In this document: positions 42,707 through 51,962 of the stretch, piece after piece
Layout: every line of letters begins with the position of its first letter
Position numbering within the stretch: position 1 is the first letter of the stretch
DNA from: JBBQUN01 sp963717115
GTDB lineage: Bacteria > Actinomycetota > Acidimicrobiia > Acidimicrobiales > SZUA-35
Assembly (NCBI GenBank): GCA_963717115.1
Contig: CAVQVO010000009.1
Span: forward strand, 434,001 to 498,000
DNA length: 64,000 nt
Direction: 5' to 3'
The notes under the pieces: model-generated
Told to the model about the DNA's origin: nothing
What the model saw: the letters and a program-made list of their open reading frames with translations, nothing else
Database searches by the model: none
Translations under genes and position numbers: made by a program

Positions 42707-43963
42707 TCAGAGTTTGCGAATCGCCGGTCGGGCGAGAAGCGGAAACGCAATGGCCATCGTGACGGCGCCGACCACGGTCATCGTCCGCTGCGGGCCGAAC
42801 GTCGGTGCCAGCGCCGCCTGGATCAGGGCACCGATGGGCAGCGACCCGGCGAAGCCCAGCGTCATCAGCCCCATGATCCGGCCCATCATCTCGGGCGGGG
42901 TGTTGGTCTGGAGCAGCGTGCGATGGCTGACCATCGCCAGTCCGGCGTTGACCCCCCAGCCGAACATGACCAGCATGGCCACCCAGGCCGACGGCGCCAG
43001 GCTGACGAGGAACTGGCCGAGGCCGAGACCGATCCCGATGTGGATCAGCACCATCCGACCGTGTGGGAGGTGGGCCCGGCCCGAGACCGCCATCGAACCG
43101 ACGAGCATGCCGGCGCCGAAGAGCGAGAGCACCAGACCGGCCTGGCTCGAGGATCCCTCGTAGACCTTCTCGACCACGCGTGGCATCGAGACCTGCATCA
43201 CGCTGAAGGAGCTGCCGAGGACGATCGAGATGACGAGCAGCGTGCGCAGGGGTTCCGAGCCGTAGCCGAATCGGGCCCCCTCGGCGATCGACGCCAGCAT
43301 GCGCATGGGAGCGACGCCATCGGCGGGTGCGGGGTTCGCCGGGAGCGTGACCCGCCACATCGCGACCACCGACGTCATGGCGAGCACCGCCAGCAGGAGG
43401 AATCCGCCGCCGTCGCCGAGCAGGGCGATCGCCACGCCGGCGAAGGCGAGACCCAGGAAGCTGGCGGCCTGGGACGCGCCGTTCTGGAGCGCCACGGCGT
43501 TCATGAGCAGGCGGGGTGGGACGAGCACCGGGACCAGCGCCGAGATGTTCGGCATGTTGACCGTGGCCACCGTGCCGATGACGACCGCCGCGACCCCGGC
43601 GAGGATCGGGGTGACCAGGTCGGCCGTGATCAGGATGGCGAAGACGGTCATGCAGACGCCGGTCACCAGCGTCCAGCGCAGGAACATCACCCGCCGATCG
43701 GTCCGGTCGGACCAGGCCCCGGCCGGCACCGACAGCAGCATCGCCGGCAGGCCGAGGGCGATGGCGATGAGTCCCTCGGCGGCCTCCCAGTCGGTGAGGG
43801 TCACGATGAGCCACACGAAGGTGAACCGCATGGTCCCGTTCACCGCGGAGTAGAGGACCTGGGCGATGAAGAACCGGCGGAAGTTGCGGTCGGCCATGAC
43901 CTCCCGCACCGGCGAGGAGCCGGACGTGGATTCGGTGCTGGCCCCGATGCTGCTCGTGGCCAC
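42707..43963 (-). CDS. MFS transporter (EntS/MFS_3 type)
   Basis: 418 residues from a GTG. Twelve hydrophobic segments; the A-motif between helices 2 and 3 reads GAWSDRTDRRVM. NRNFRRFF-like start (DRNFRRFFIAQVLYSAVNGT) and LLMNAVALQNGASQAASFLG resemble the MFS_3 exporters of siderophores and drugs. It lies 17 bases upstream of the membrane spermidine-synthase-like gene and so is probably co-transcribed with it. Confidence 0.85.
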   Translation of the reverse strand: MATSSIGASTESTSGSSPVREVMADRNFRRFFIAQVLYSAVNGTMRFTFVWLIVTLTDWEAAEGLIAIALGLPAMLLSVPAGAWSDRTDRRVMFLRWTLVTGVCMTVFAILITADLVTPILAGVAAVVIGTVATVNMPNISALVPVLVPPRLLMNAVALQNGASQAASFLGLAFAGVAIALLGDGGGFLLLAVLAMTSVVAMWRVTLPANPAPADGVAPMRMLASIAEGARFGYGSEPLRTLLVISIVLGSSFSVMQVSMPRVVEKVYEGSSSQAGLVLSLFGAGMLVGSMAVSGRAHLPHGRMVLIHIGIGLGLGQFLVSLAPSAWVAMLVMFGWGVNAGLAMVSHRTLLQTNTPPEMMGRIMGLMTLGFAGSLPIGALIQAALAPTFGPQRTMTVVGAVTMAIAFPLLARPAIRKL

Positions 43964-44171
43964 TGGAATCCCCCTCCCCGGCCGAACGTGCCCGGCGGGA
44001 ACGAACGAGTCGCAGTCTGGCGCGGTGCTTGCCAACATGCGAATCAGTTCCCGGCCATGGTCGGTGCCCCTGCCGGCCACCCGATCGAACGGGTCGGGCC
44101 CAGCGACTACGGTGACGTCGTTGAAGATCCGCCGCCGGCGCCCTGGCCGGTCGACACGAAAGCAGCGTTCC
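43964..44171. other. Divergent gap between MFS and mscR
   Basis: 208 bases. Imperfect GC dyads are present (around GAACGGGTCGGGCCC), and TACGGT near 44108 could be a -10 for mscR, but no -35 or operator can be fixed. Nothing else is recognised. Confidence 0.3.
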
Positions 44172-45257
44172 ATGCCACAGCACGTGCGGGGCGTCATCGC
44201 CCGGGCCAAAGGCGAACCGGTCACCGTCGAGACCATCGTCGTCCCCGATCCCGGACCGGGCGAGGCCGTCGTCGCCATCCAGGCCTGCGGCGTCTGCCAC
44301 ACCGACCTGCACTATCGCGAGGGTGGGATCAACGACGACTTCCCGTTCCTGCTCGGACACGAGGCCGCCGGCATCGTCGAGTCGGTCGGTGACGGGGTCA
44401 CCGAGGTCGCCCCCGGTGATTTCGTGATCCTGAACTGGCGGGCCGTCTGCGGGCAGTGCCGTTCGTGCCTGAAGGGCAAGCCGCAGTACTGCTTCGCCAC
44501 CCACAACGCCACCCAGAAGATGACCCTGCTCGACGGGACCGAGCTCTCGCCGGCGCTGGGCATCGGCGCGTTCTGCGACAAGACGCTCGTCGCCGCAGGG
44601 CAGTGCACCAAGGTCGACCCGGCGGCCAAGCCCGAGGTCGCGGGCCTGCTCGGCTGCGGCGTCATGGCCGGGATCGGTGCGGCGATCAACACCGGTGGCG
44701 TGAGCCGTGGCGACTCGGTGGCGGTGTTCGGATGCGGTGGCGTCGGCAACGCCGCCCTCGAGGGGTCCCGGCTCGCCGGGGCCGGCACGATCATCGCCGT
44801 CGACATCGACGACACCAAACTCGAGTGGGCCAAGGGCTTCGGCGCCACCCACACCATCAACTCGACCCGCGAGGACCCGGTCGAGGCCATCCGGGCGCTG
44901 ACCGACGGCAACGGTGTCGACGTGGCGATCGAGGCGATCGGGCTCCCGAAGACCTACGAGCAGGCCTTCTTCGCACGGGACCTCGCCGGCACCGTGGTGC
45001 TGGTCGGGGTCCCCAACCCGACGATGACGATCGAACTGCCCTTCATCGAGATCTTCGGTCGAGGCGGTGCGCTCAAGTCCTCGTGGTACGGCGACTGCCT
45101 CCCGGCGCGGGACTTCCCGATGCTCATCGACCTGTACCTGCAGGGCCGGTTGAACCTCGAGGGCTTCGTGTCGGAGACCATCGATCTCGATGCCGTCGAG
45201 GAGGCCTTCCACAAGATGGAACGGGGCGAGGTCCTCCGCTCGGTCGTGGTGCTCTGA
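44172..45257 (+). CDS. mscR: S-(hydroxymethyl)mycothiol dehydrogenase
   Basis: 361 residues of the zinc alcohol dehydrogenase family. Catalytic zinc ligands CGVCHTDLHY and GHEAAG; structural zinc Cys cluster CGQCRSCLKGKPQYC; NAD loop GCGGVGNAAL. The N-terminus VRGVIARAKGEPVTVETIVV and HYREGGINDDFPFLLGHE are diagnostic for the mycothiol-dependent formaldehyde dehydrogenase group. It oxidises the formaldehyde-mycothiol adduct and also acts as a nitrosothiol reductase. Its presence implies mycothiol, hence an actinobacterium. A cupin gene follows by five bases. Confidence 0.92.
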   Translation: MPQHVRGVIARAKGEPVTVETIVVPDPGPGEAVVAIQACGVCHTDLHYREGGINDDFPFLLGHEAAGIVESVGDGVTEVAPGDFVILNWRAVCGQCRSCLKGKPQYCFATHNATQKMTLLDGTELSPALGIGAFCDKTLVAAGQCTKVDPAAKPEVAGLLGCGVMAGIGAAINTGGVSRGDSVAVFGCGGVGNAALEGSRLAGAGTIIAVDIDDTKLEWAKGFGATHTINSTREDPVEAIRALTDGNGVDVAIEAIGLPKTYEQAFFARDLAGTVVLVGVPNPTMTIELPFIEIFGRGGALKSSWYGDCLPARDFPMLIDLYLQGRLNLEGFVSETIDLDAVEEAFHKMERGEVLRSVVVL

Positions 45258-45262
45258 TCCCG

Positions 45263-45661
45263 ATGGCGCCGACCCCGGACAATCTCGAGCAGTCGTTCAT
45301 CCACCTCGGTCTCGGGGCGACCGCCGTGCCGCAGCCGGCGTTCGACGGCATGGAGTGGTACGCCGGCTACGGCGAACGCCATGGTGACGACGGTGCCGAG
45401 GGTCGGCTGGTGTCGATGCACACCTTCGGCGAGTCCTGGGACGTGTGGGAGATGCACCCGTCGGGCTCCGAGGTCGTGGTGTGCACCGCCGGGGCGATCA
45501 CCCTGGTGCAGGAGATCGACGGCGCCGAGCAGGCCACCACCCTCGGCGTTGGCGAGTACGCCATCAACGCCCCGGGTGTGTGGCACACCGCCGACGTCGA
45601 CGGATCGGCGACGTGTCTGTTCATCACCGCCGGCGAGGGCACCCAGCACCGCCCCCGCTGA
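45263..45661 (+). CDS. Cupin-domain protein
   Basis: 132 residues. A single cupin barrel: WDVWEMHPSGSEVVVCTAGA carries motif 1 in part (His, Glu; the usual HxH is reduced) and GVGEYAINAPGVWHTADVDG motif 2 with its His. The metal site may be incomplete, so binding or catalysis is uncertain. It starts five bases after mscR and is surely in the same operon; perhaps it works in formaldehyde-mycothiol handling, but that is inference. Confidence 0.75.
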   Translation: MAPTPDNLEQSFIHLGLGATAVPQPAFDGMEWYAGYGERHGDDGAEGRLVSMHTFGESWDVWEMHPSGSEVVVCTAGAITLVQEIDGAEQATTLGVGEYAINAPGVWHTADVDGSATCLFITAGEGTQHRPR

Positions 45662-45923
45662 GGTCGTCGCATCGAAGGTCGGGGTTCGACGGGTTCCCGA
45701 GATGGGAGGACCGGGCGACTGGCGTTGTGTGAACTGTTCCTCTTCGCCGTTCCCCCGGGCGGTCTGCACCAGGAATCCTCGCCGTTCGGCTTGGGTGAAG
45801 GCACGTGGGCGCTGTGCCACATCCAGTCGATGGATTCGCTGGTCCCGAGCCGGTCGGGGAGGCAGCCCTGCTGTCGTCCGCTGTCCCACCAACTTCGGCG
45901 TCGGAGCACTCGACCACACCCGA
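45662..45923. other. 262-base gap without a recognisable gene
   Basis: No frame here shows family similarity or a ribosome site. Short G/C runs occur but no clear hairpin. The gap begins a 1.9-kb stretch, up to about 47.5 kb, in which genes are spaced more loosely than elsewhere. Confidence 0.4.
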
Positions 45924-46477
45924 ATGGTGCGGAGCACGAGACTCTTCGTGGTGCCGTTCCTGCTGATCCGCCACGGAAGCGTCGACTACGACGCACACCC
46001 GACGAGGTTCCGAGGCCATGGCGTCGATCTCGTTCCGCTCACTCGGGCCGGCATCGCCCAAGCCAAGGAGCTCGCGGCCACCATGGCGACGCCCGACCTG
46101 ATCGTGTCGTCACCGGCGACCAGGGCACTCCAGACCGCGCACATCCTGTCGCAACCGGCGACGGCCGAAGTGGTAGTCGAGGTACGACTTGCACGAATGG
46201 GTCCCCGACCGCACCCAGCAGTGGTCCAGCCCCGACGTTCCGATCGCCGCGTACGCCGAACTGCGCCGCAACAACGGCGAATGGCCGAAAGGTGAACGAC
46301 GCAACTGGGAACCGCTGTCTGAAGTTCGCCGCCGGGCCGCCGGCGTTCTGGAACGATACGACCGGCCGAGCACTGGTGGCTGTCGTCTGCCACTCGGTCG
46401 TCATCGAGGCGCTCACCGGGCACACCGAGACCGCACCCTGCGGCGCCGTCGACTACGAGTTGCCCGACGCGAGCTGA
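45924..46477 (+). CDS. Histidine phosphatase (phosphoglycerate mutase-like; two frameshifts)
   Basis: Span of 554 bases; removing one base near 46184 and one near 46366 leaves 183 residues. The first segment has FLLIRHGSVDY with the phospho-acceptor His, LTRAGIAQAKELA and SSPATRALQTAHIL. The second reads LHEWVPDRTQQWSSPDVPIA. The third has VVCHSVVIEALTG with the second catalytic His. All catalytic positions survive, so an indel error is likelier than decay. The substrate is unknown. Confidence 0.8.
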
Positions 46478-46709
46478 CGGCTCGATTCACCGCCGCGTCG
46501 GTGAGCACGAACTTGGCGAGGATCTGACGATCCATGCCGGTCCTGTTGCCGATGGCCCCGCCTCGACATCGCGGCGCGGTTCCCCGACCAGCTCGGGATC
46601 GTCCTGGCTTCGATCGTGGTGTGGGCGAGTTCACGCTGGCCGAAGTGGGGCAGGCGCACACGGTGGCGTGGGCGAAGACCGCAGCCGCATCTCGCATGGT
46701 TGCGAGACC
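46478..46709. other. 232-base gap without a recognisable gene
   Basis: Some frames are open here, but none has family-like sequence. An in-frame upstream extension of the next gene to 46668 is possible. No hairpin or promoter is convincing. Confidence 0.35.
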
Positions 46710-47528
46710 ATGAGCTCGTCTCGGAACGCCAACTACGCTGCGGCCGTGACCGACGATCCCGATTACTCGCTGCTCGACCGAGGAGGCGTCAGCGCCCAGA
46801 TCTTCTTCCCCCGACCCGATCCATCCCCGACACCGGCGGGAGCGACCGATCATGTCGTCGAGGTCGGCGACGGTGTGTCGATCGCTGCGAGGCGCTACGA
46901 GATCGACGCTCACGGTCCGACGATCGTCTACTTCCACGGCAATGGGGAGGTGCTCGGCGACCACGACGGCATCGCTCGGCTCTACCACTCGATCGGGGCG
47001 AATCTGTTCGTGTTCGAGTTTCGCGGCTATGGCCGCAGCACCGGGTCCCCGACGATCGAGCATCTCGTCGCCGACGGCGCCGTGTGCGGGGAACGAGCGC
47101 TCGAGCTGCTCGACGCGGACGGCTTCGATGGTCCTCGTCTGGTGATGGGGCGCAGCCTTGGCGCCAACCCTGCGCTCGAGGTGGCCGCGCGGGTTTCCGG
47201 CTACTGCGCTCTGATACTCGAGAGTGGCGCCGGGAACGTGGGGCGGTTCGCTCGCCGCCTGGGACTTCCTCCCAGCGCCGAGTTCGATCGGCTCGTCGCC
47301 GCCCACGAGGCGAAGCTGGCGACGATCACGATGCCCACCCTGATCATCCATGGGCTGATCGACGACCTGGTCCCGGTCGACAATGCGCTGGCAACCGCCG
47401 CGCTCCTGACGGCGAGCGAGGTGACGACCGAACTGGTGGAAGGCGCCGGTCACAATGACCTGCTGCTGGTTGATCCCGGCCGCTATATCGAATCGATCGC
47501 CCGATTGGTCGAGAGGGCGCAGGCTTGA
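46710..47528 (+). CDS. Alpha/beta hydrolase
   Basis: 272 residues from ATG 46710 (GTG 46746 is also plausible). Oxyanion motif TIVYFHGNGEVLGDHDG, FEFRGYGRSTGSP, nucleophile in MGRSLGANPALE, acid Asp in IHGLIDDLVPVDN, and His in EGAGHNDLLLV. It resembles the BEM46/YqiA-like serine hydrolases. No signal peptide. The substrate is unknown. Confidence 0.8.
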   Translation: MSSSRNANYAAAVTDDPDYSLLDRGGVSAQIFFPRPDPSPTPAGATDHVVEVGDGVSIAARRYEIDAHGPTIVYFHGNGEVLGDHDGIARLYHSIGANLFVFEFRGYGRSTGSPTIEHLVADGAVCGERALELLDADGFDGPRLVMGRSLGANPALEVAARVSGYCALILESGAGNVGRFARRLGLPPSAEFDRLVAAHEAKLATITMPTLIIHGLIDDLVPVDNALATAALLTASEVTTELVEGAGHNDLLLVDPGRYIESIARLVERAQA

Positions 47529-47573
47529 GCGGGATACCACGGGTTCACTGGCGGGCGGCCGCCCGCCACGGCG

Positions 47574-48164
47574 TCAAGGGGTCCGAGTGCCGCCGGTCGG
47601 CGACATCGACATCGCCCGGAGCGCAAGACCGACGAGGACCGCGGGCACACCCCACCCGGCGATGACCAGGTAGTTCGGCTCGCCGGTGATCGCGAGCAAC
47701 GGAAACATGGCGACGAAGGGGTAGAGGCCCATGGCGAGAATCGACCACCGAACGGGTGTGGCGAGGGCCGGGGTGCGCAGGACCACGACGCCGTAGGTCG
47801 TCAAGGAGACGGCCGTCAGCAGTGCTCCGAGCGGGATGAGGGGACCCTCGTCGTTCCCGACGGCGAGCGACACGACCTCGCCTGCGGCGAAGAGGAGCCG
47901 GGCGACGATGGCCACGCCGAGTGCCGTCGTTCCCACGGTGCTCCGGCCGTGCAGTCGTCGCCGTTCCAGACCGAGGAGACCGGCCAACAGCGCGGTGTCG
48001 GCCACGAACCACAGGATCGACGCCGTGACGAAGCGCCATCCGTCGGCTGCGTGGATCACGCCGGCGGCGACCCACACCAGGCCGCCCGCCATCCAGGCCG
48101 CGCTGATGGGGTCGGTCCGTGCCCGGTCGTGGGTGGGGTTCGGAGCTGCCGAGGTGATGGTCAT
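47574..48164 (-). CDS. Integral membrane protein of unknown function
   Basis: 196 residues with about six hydrophobic segments (AAWMAGGLVWVAAGVIHAAD, SILWFVADTALLAGLLGL, LGVAIVARLLFAAGEVVSL and others). The conserved-looking small-residue and His positions give no family. It is divergent from the histidine kinase gene that follows and may be a target of that two-component system. Confidence 0.65.
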   Translation of the reverse strand: MTITSAAPNPTHDRARTDPISAAWMAGGLVWVAAGVIHAADGWRFVTASILWFVADTALLAGLLGLERRRLHGRSTVGTTALGVAIVARLLFAAGEVVSLAVGNDEGPLIPLGALLTAVSLTTYGVVVLRTPALATPVRWSILAMGLYPFVAMFPLLAITGEPNYLVIAGWGVPAVLVGLALRAMSMSPTGGTRTP

Positions 48165-48294
48165 GTGGGCATTGTCCGTGAGGACCGATCCTGACGTCAC
48201 GGGCTGCGATCCCGAGCGAGGCAGGAGATGGTCCCGGGTGGTTCCGGGCACTGACCCTGGCGCATGGGACGCCGTGGTACGAGACTGCCCGTTC

Positions 48295-49704
48295 ATGGAA
48301 CGCCGAACGGTTGCCGCTGCGAGCAGTGCTGCCACCGTCGTCGTCATCGTCGCAGCCGCCGCGTTGGCCTGGACCGATTCGACACGAGGCGATTCCCTGG
48401 TCGGTTCGGTTCCGTCCGCATCATCCACGCCGTCGCTCCAGGTGGGTCTGGCCATCGGTTGGGCGGTGCCGGGTGTGGTCCTCGCGAGACGACGCGTGGG
48501 ACTACCGTTCTGGTGGCTGGCCCTGCCCCCGGCCGCCGCCCACGCCGTTGCCGCAGGCCTCGCAGCGATCTCGGATCGACCCTGGCCGATGTGGGTCGCG
48601 TCGTGGCTCATCGTCGTGGAACTCCCGGCCCTGGCGATGATCGTGCAGCTGTTTCCCTCGGGTCGCCCGCTCCCGGGGTGGCACGGCTACCTCATCGCTT
48701 CGGTGTTGGCCGGCGTCCTCGGGGTCTTGGCCGCCGCAACCGAGGCCCTCCCCGGTTCGTCCGGGCCGATCGTGGACGCAGCGGGCATGGTCGCGGTCCC
48801 GCTGCTCGCGTTCGCGGGTATCGGGGGCGTGCTCCCCCTGGCGATGCGCCGTCGGCGGACGGAGGGGGCCGAGCAACGAGCGGTCGGCGGTCTGATCCTC
48901 GTCATGGCGGCGGGCGTGATCGTGCCCGGGCTGGTCGCCGTGGGTGGCAGTTCGGGTGAGGTCGCGGCGCAGATCTTCACGGTCGCTCAGCTCGGCTTCA
49001 TCAGTGCCGTCGTGCTTCGCCACCGGGTGTGGGGGGTGACGGCGATGACTCGTGGGTCGCTGATGCGCGTCGTGGCGGCCACCGATGCCGAGCGTCGCCG
49101 CATTCGCGCCGATCTCCACGATGGCGTCGGGGCCGGCATCACGGCGATACGGCTCAAGGTCGACGCCGCCCACCAGCTGGTCGCCAGCCGCCCGGATCGT
49201 GCGGTGGAGATGCTCGACTCCGCCAGCTCCGACCTGGGCTCCGTGCTCGAAGAGGTACGAGCCATGGTCGAGGGGCTGCGGCCTGCGGTGCTGGACCGCT
49301 TCGGTCTGGCCGGGGCTCTCGAGCTGCGGGCTCGAGAGCTGTCGACGCACTCGCCGGACCTGGCGATCACCGTTCGCGGTGGTACGCACTTCGACGCGAT
49401 CGGCGGTGGCGTCGATGTCGCGATCTATCGGGTGGTCAGTGAAGCACTGAACAACGTGGTCCGACACTCCAATGCCTCGCACTGCGATGTCGCCGCACGC
49501 ATCCGTGGGGACGACCTCGTGATCGACGTCGTCGACGACGGCGATGTCGACCTCGGCGATGCACCGACCGGAGCGGGCCTGTCGTCGATGTCGGTCCGAG
49601 CAGCAGCCGTCGGCGGCTACCTCGTCACCGGCATCGAACGTGGCCGCGGCTACCGAGTTCAGCTGGTGATCCCCAAGTCCTCGATGACCGAATCGACCGG
49701 CTGA
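48295..49704 (+). CDS. Membrane histidine kinase (HisKA_3 family)
   Basis: 469 residues. Seven or eight hydrophobic segments occupy residues 1-240. The kinase core has the phospho-acceptor His in RRIRADLHDGVGAGITAIRL, a dimer region to AMVEGLRPAVLD, then the N box VVSEALNNVVRHSNAS, G1 VIDVVDDGDVD and GAGLSSMSVRAAAVGG. It lacks a recognisable extracellular sensor; the membrane region itself may sense. The stop overlaps the regulator ATG (TGATG). Confidence 0.88.
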   Translation: MERRTVAAASSAATVVVIVAAAALAWTDSTRGDSLVGSVPSASSTPSLQVGLAIGWAVPGVVLARRRVGLPFWWLALPPAAAHAVAAGLAAISDRPWPMWVASWLIVVELPALAMIVQLFPSGRPLPGWHGYLIASVLAGVLGVLAAATEALPGSSGPIVDAAGMVAVPLLAFAGIGGVLPLAMRRRRTEGAEQRAVGGLILVMAAGVIVPGLVAVGGSSGEVAAQIFTVAQLGFISAVVLRHRVWGVTAMTRGSLMRVVAATDAERRRIRADLHDGVGAGITAIRLKVDAAHQLVASRPDRAVEMLDSASSDLGSVLEEVRAMVEGLRPAVLDRFGLAGALELRARELSTHSPDLAITVRGGTHFDAIGGGVDVAIYRVVSEALNNVVRHSNASHCDVAARIRGDDLVIDVVDDGDVDLGDAPTGAGLSSMSVRAAAVGGYLVTGIERGRGYRVQLVIPKSSMTESTG

Positions 49705-50345
49705 TGACGGTGAGGTTGTTGATCGTCGATGACCATCCGCTGGTACGAAGCGGGTTCCGCTTCCTCGCCGAGGCGCGGAGCGAGATCGAGATCGTCGGCG
49801 AGGCCGCAACAGCCGACGAGGCCGTGGCGGCCTCCCGGCGTCTGCGACCCGACGTCGTGGTGATGGACGTCGACCTCGGCGGCAGCTCGGGGATCGAGGC
49901 CACCACCCGAATTCGACGCGACCACCCCGAGGTACGGGTGTTGTTCCTCACCATGCACGACGACGAGGCGACCGTGCTCTCGGCCCTCGACGCCGGCGGC
50001 ACGGGATTCGTGCCGAAGGGAGCACCACAAGACGATCTCATCCGGGCAATTCTGGGCACGGCGGCGGGCGATCTCGTCCTCACCGAACGGGCCGGTGCCA
50101 TCGTGGCGTCACAGGTCGCCCGCCGACCGCCCGGTCGCCGCGCCCTGCCCTATCTCACGCCCCGCGAGCACGAGATCACCGAACTCATGGCGACGGGCCG
50201 GGCGAACGGGCAGATCGCCGCCGAACTCGGCGTTTCCCGCAAGACCATCGCCAATCACGTCGCCAACATCCTCGCCAAACTCAACGCCGTCGACCGCGGA
50301 CACGCCATCGTCATCGCCCGAGACGCCGGCTACGGGCGGGGGTGA
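49704..50345 (+). CDS. NarL/LuxR-family response regulator
   Basis: 213 residues. Receiver with LLIVDDHPLVRSGF, phospho-Asp in VVVMDVDLGG, Thr in FLTMHDDEA and Lys in GFVPKGAP. The HTH has LTPREHEITELMATGRANGQ and VSRKTIANHVANILAKL. Coupled to the upstream kinase. Intact, in contrast to the broken regulator at 23 kb. Confidence 0.92.
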   Translation: MTVRLLIVDDHPLVRSGFRFLAEARSEIEIVGEAATADEAVAASRRLRPDVVVMDVDLGGSSGIEATTRIRRDHPEVRVLFLTMHDDEATVLSALDAGGTGFVPKGAPQDDLIRAILGTAAGDLVLTERAGAIVASQVARRPPGRRALPYLTPREHEITELMATGRANGQIAAELGVSRKTIANHVANILAKLNAVDRGHAIVIARDAGYGRG

Positions 50346-50408
50346 ACCCGGAGGTCGATCGCCCCCAGGGCGTCGGGGCTCGTCCTGGGGGGTGACTAGG
50401 GTCTGCAC

Positions 50409-50711
50409 ATGCTGATCGTTGCCGGTTCCATCACCACCGAAGACGGCGGCCGCGACCGCTTCCTCACCGCCGTCTCGTCGATGGTCGCGGCCACCCTCGC
50501 CGAGCCTGGTTGCCGGGAGTACGCCTTCACGTCGGATCCCAACGACTCGAACCGCATCCTGCTCTACGAGTTGTGGGACGACCAGGAAGCGCTCGACGCC
50601 CATTTCGCCAGCGACCACATGGCTCAGTGGCAGCTCCGGCGGAAGGACCTGCCGGTCGTGGGTTCCGACATCAAGAAGTACACGATCTCGGCGGTCGGTC
50701 CGGTCCGCTGA
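50409..50711 (+). CDS. Antibiotic biosynthesis monooxygenase (ABM) domain protein
   Basis: 100 residues. Dimeric ferredoxin-like fold pattern: MLIVAGSITTEDGGRDRFLT, AEPGCREYAFTSDPNDSNRI, LYELWDDQEALDAHFASDHM. It is similar to YgiN/ABM proteins that oxidise quinol-like substrates or degrade haem. No partner genes are adjacent, so the role is open. Confidence 0.85.
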   Translation: MLIVAGSITTEDGGRDRFLTAVSSMVAATLAEPGCREYAFTSDPNDSNRILLYELWDDQEALDAHFASDHMAQWQLRRKDLPVVGSDIKKYTISAVGPVR

Positions 50712-50802
50712 GCACGGTGCGGACGAGAGAGACCATCGCCTCTACCGTCGCCGGCCACGACCGCTCATGCTCACGATCATCCAACCACCGAAGGAGACCG
50801 TC

Positions 50803-51171
50803 ATGGGCGCGTTGCTGAGCTTCCACGATTTCGGCTTCGACTCGAAGGAGCGTCAGCTCGAACCCAACGACCGAGTCGTCGCCACCTATCTGGTCACCAA
50901 CCGGTGTGATTGCGTCGACCTCACCGACGTCGAGATCACCCACATCGACCGGGTGGCCAACGACGGCACGGTCGTGATGCGGTGCGAGCCTCCGGTCGTG
51001 GCCCTCGACGGCTCGCTGGCGCCGAACGAGGAACGACAAATCACCGTGGAGCTGATCACGACCGGCCATCTCCCGGGTCGTCACCCACTCCGGGTACAGG
51101 CTCGATTCCACTGCCGACCCACCACGCCCTCGGCCGAGGCTGTCTTCGAGATCGCCGTGGCCGCCGACTGA
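50803..51171 (+). CDS. Small beta-rich protein of unknown function
   Basis: 122 residues, AAGGAGA eight bases before the ATG; an ATG at 50767 is also in frame. Alternating hydrophobic strands (VVATYLVTNRCDCVDLTDVE, EERQITVELITTGHLPGRHP) resemble an immunoglobulin-like or CARDB-like sandwich. It has no signal peptide and contains several Cys (CDC, C in MRCEP, FHCRP). No family is recognised. Confidence 0.6.
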   Translation: MGALLSFHDFGFDSKERQLEPNDRVVATYLVTNRCDCVDLTDVEITHIDRVANDGTVVMRCEPPVVALDGSLAPNEERQITVELITTGHLPGRHPLRVQARFHCRPTTPSAEAVFEIAVAAD

Positions 51172-51215
51172 CGGAGTGGTCGAGCACCGAGACGACACCT
51201 GGCTAGGGTGAGCCG

Positions 51216-51839
51216 ATGGCCCGCGTCGATCGAATCATCACCTCCGGCATCTTCAGTCTGGACGGCCAGGACTTCGAGGTCGACAACAACGTGTGGATCG
51301 TCGGCGACGACCACGAGGCCGTCGTCATCGACGCGGCCCATGATCATCGGGCCATTCTCGACGGCCTCGGCGGCCGCTCGCTCAGGGCCATCGTCTGCAC
51401 TCATGGCCACAACGACCACATCAACGCGGCCGCGGAACTGGCCGACGAGACCGGCGCCCCGATCCTCCTGCATCCCGACGACACCATGCTCTGGGAGGTC
51501 GTCTACCCCGAGCGTCGCATCGACGACGCCCTCCGTGACGGCATCACGATCTCGGTCGGCGGCAACGAACTCACGGTGCTGCACACCCCCGGCCATTCGC
51601 CGGGCGGCTGCTGCCTCCACCTACCCGATGACGGTCTGCTCTTCAGCGGCGACACGCTGTTCAATGGCGGCCCGGGGGCCACCGGTCGGAGCTTCTCGAG
51701 CTACGACGTCATCCTCGACTCGATCGAACAGCGCCTGCTCACCCTGCCCGACCACACGGTCGTCCATACGGGGCACGGCGATTCGACCAGCATCGGGGCC
51801 GAGGCGCCCAGTCTCGGCGAGTGGCGGTCGAAGCAGTAG
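51216..51839 (+). CDS. MBL-fold metallo-hydrolase
   Basis: 207 residues. The metal-binding motif is VCTHGHNDHINAA (HxHxDH); further ligands are the His in LHTPGHSPGGCC, Asp in LFSGDTLFNGGPG, and His in VVHTGHGDST. It is of the glyoxalase II/YcbL type, with short length and no C-terminal domain. It probably hydrolyses a thioester such as a mycothiol conjugate, given mscR nearby, but the genes are 6 kb apart. Confidence 0.9.
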   Translation: MARVDRIITSGIFSLDGQDFEVDNNVWIVGDDHEAVVIDAAHDHRAILDGLGGRSLRAIVCTHGHNDHINAAAELADETGAPILLHPDDTMLWEVVYPERRIDDALRDGITISVGGNELTVLHTPGHSPGGCCLHLPDDGLLFSGDTLFNGGPGATGRSFSSYDVILDSIEQRLLTLPDHTVVHTGHGDSTSIGAEAPSLGEWRSKQ

Positions 51840-51962
51840 CCCGACGCTGCCGGGAACGCAACGAGCGGAGCGATCCGCGACGAGTGGACCCGGCCCCGGT
51901 CCCCTATCTTGTGCAAGCGGTCGAGGCGGGGACCGCTCCGCCCACCGAACCCCGAGAGAACC

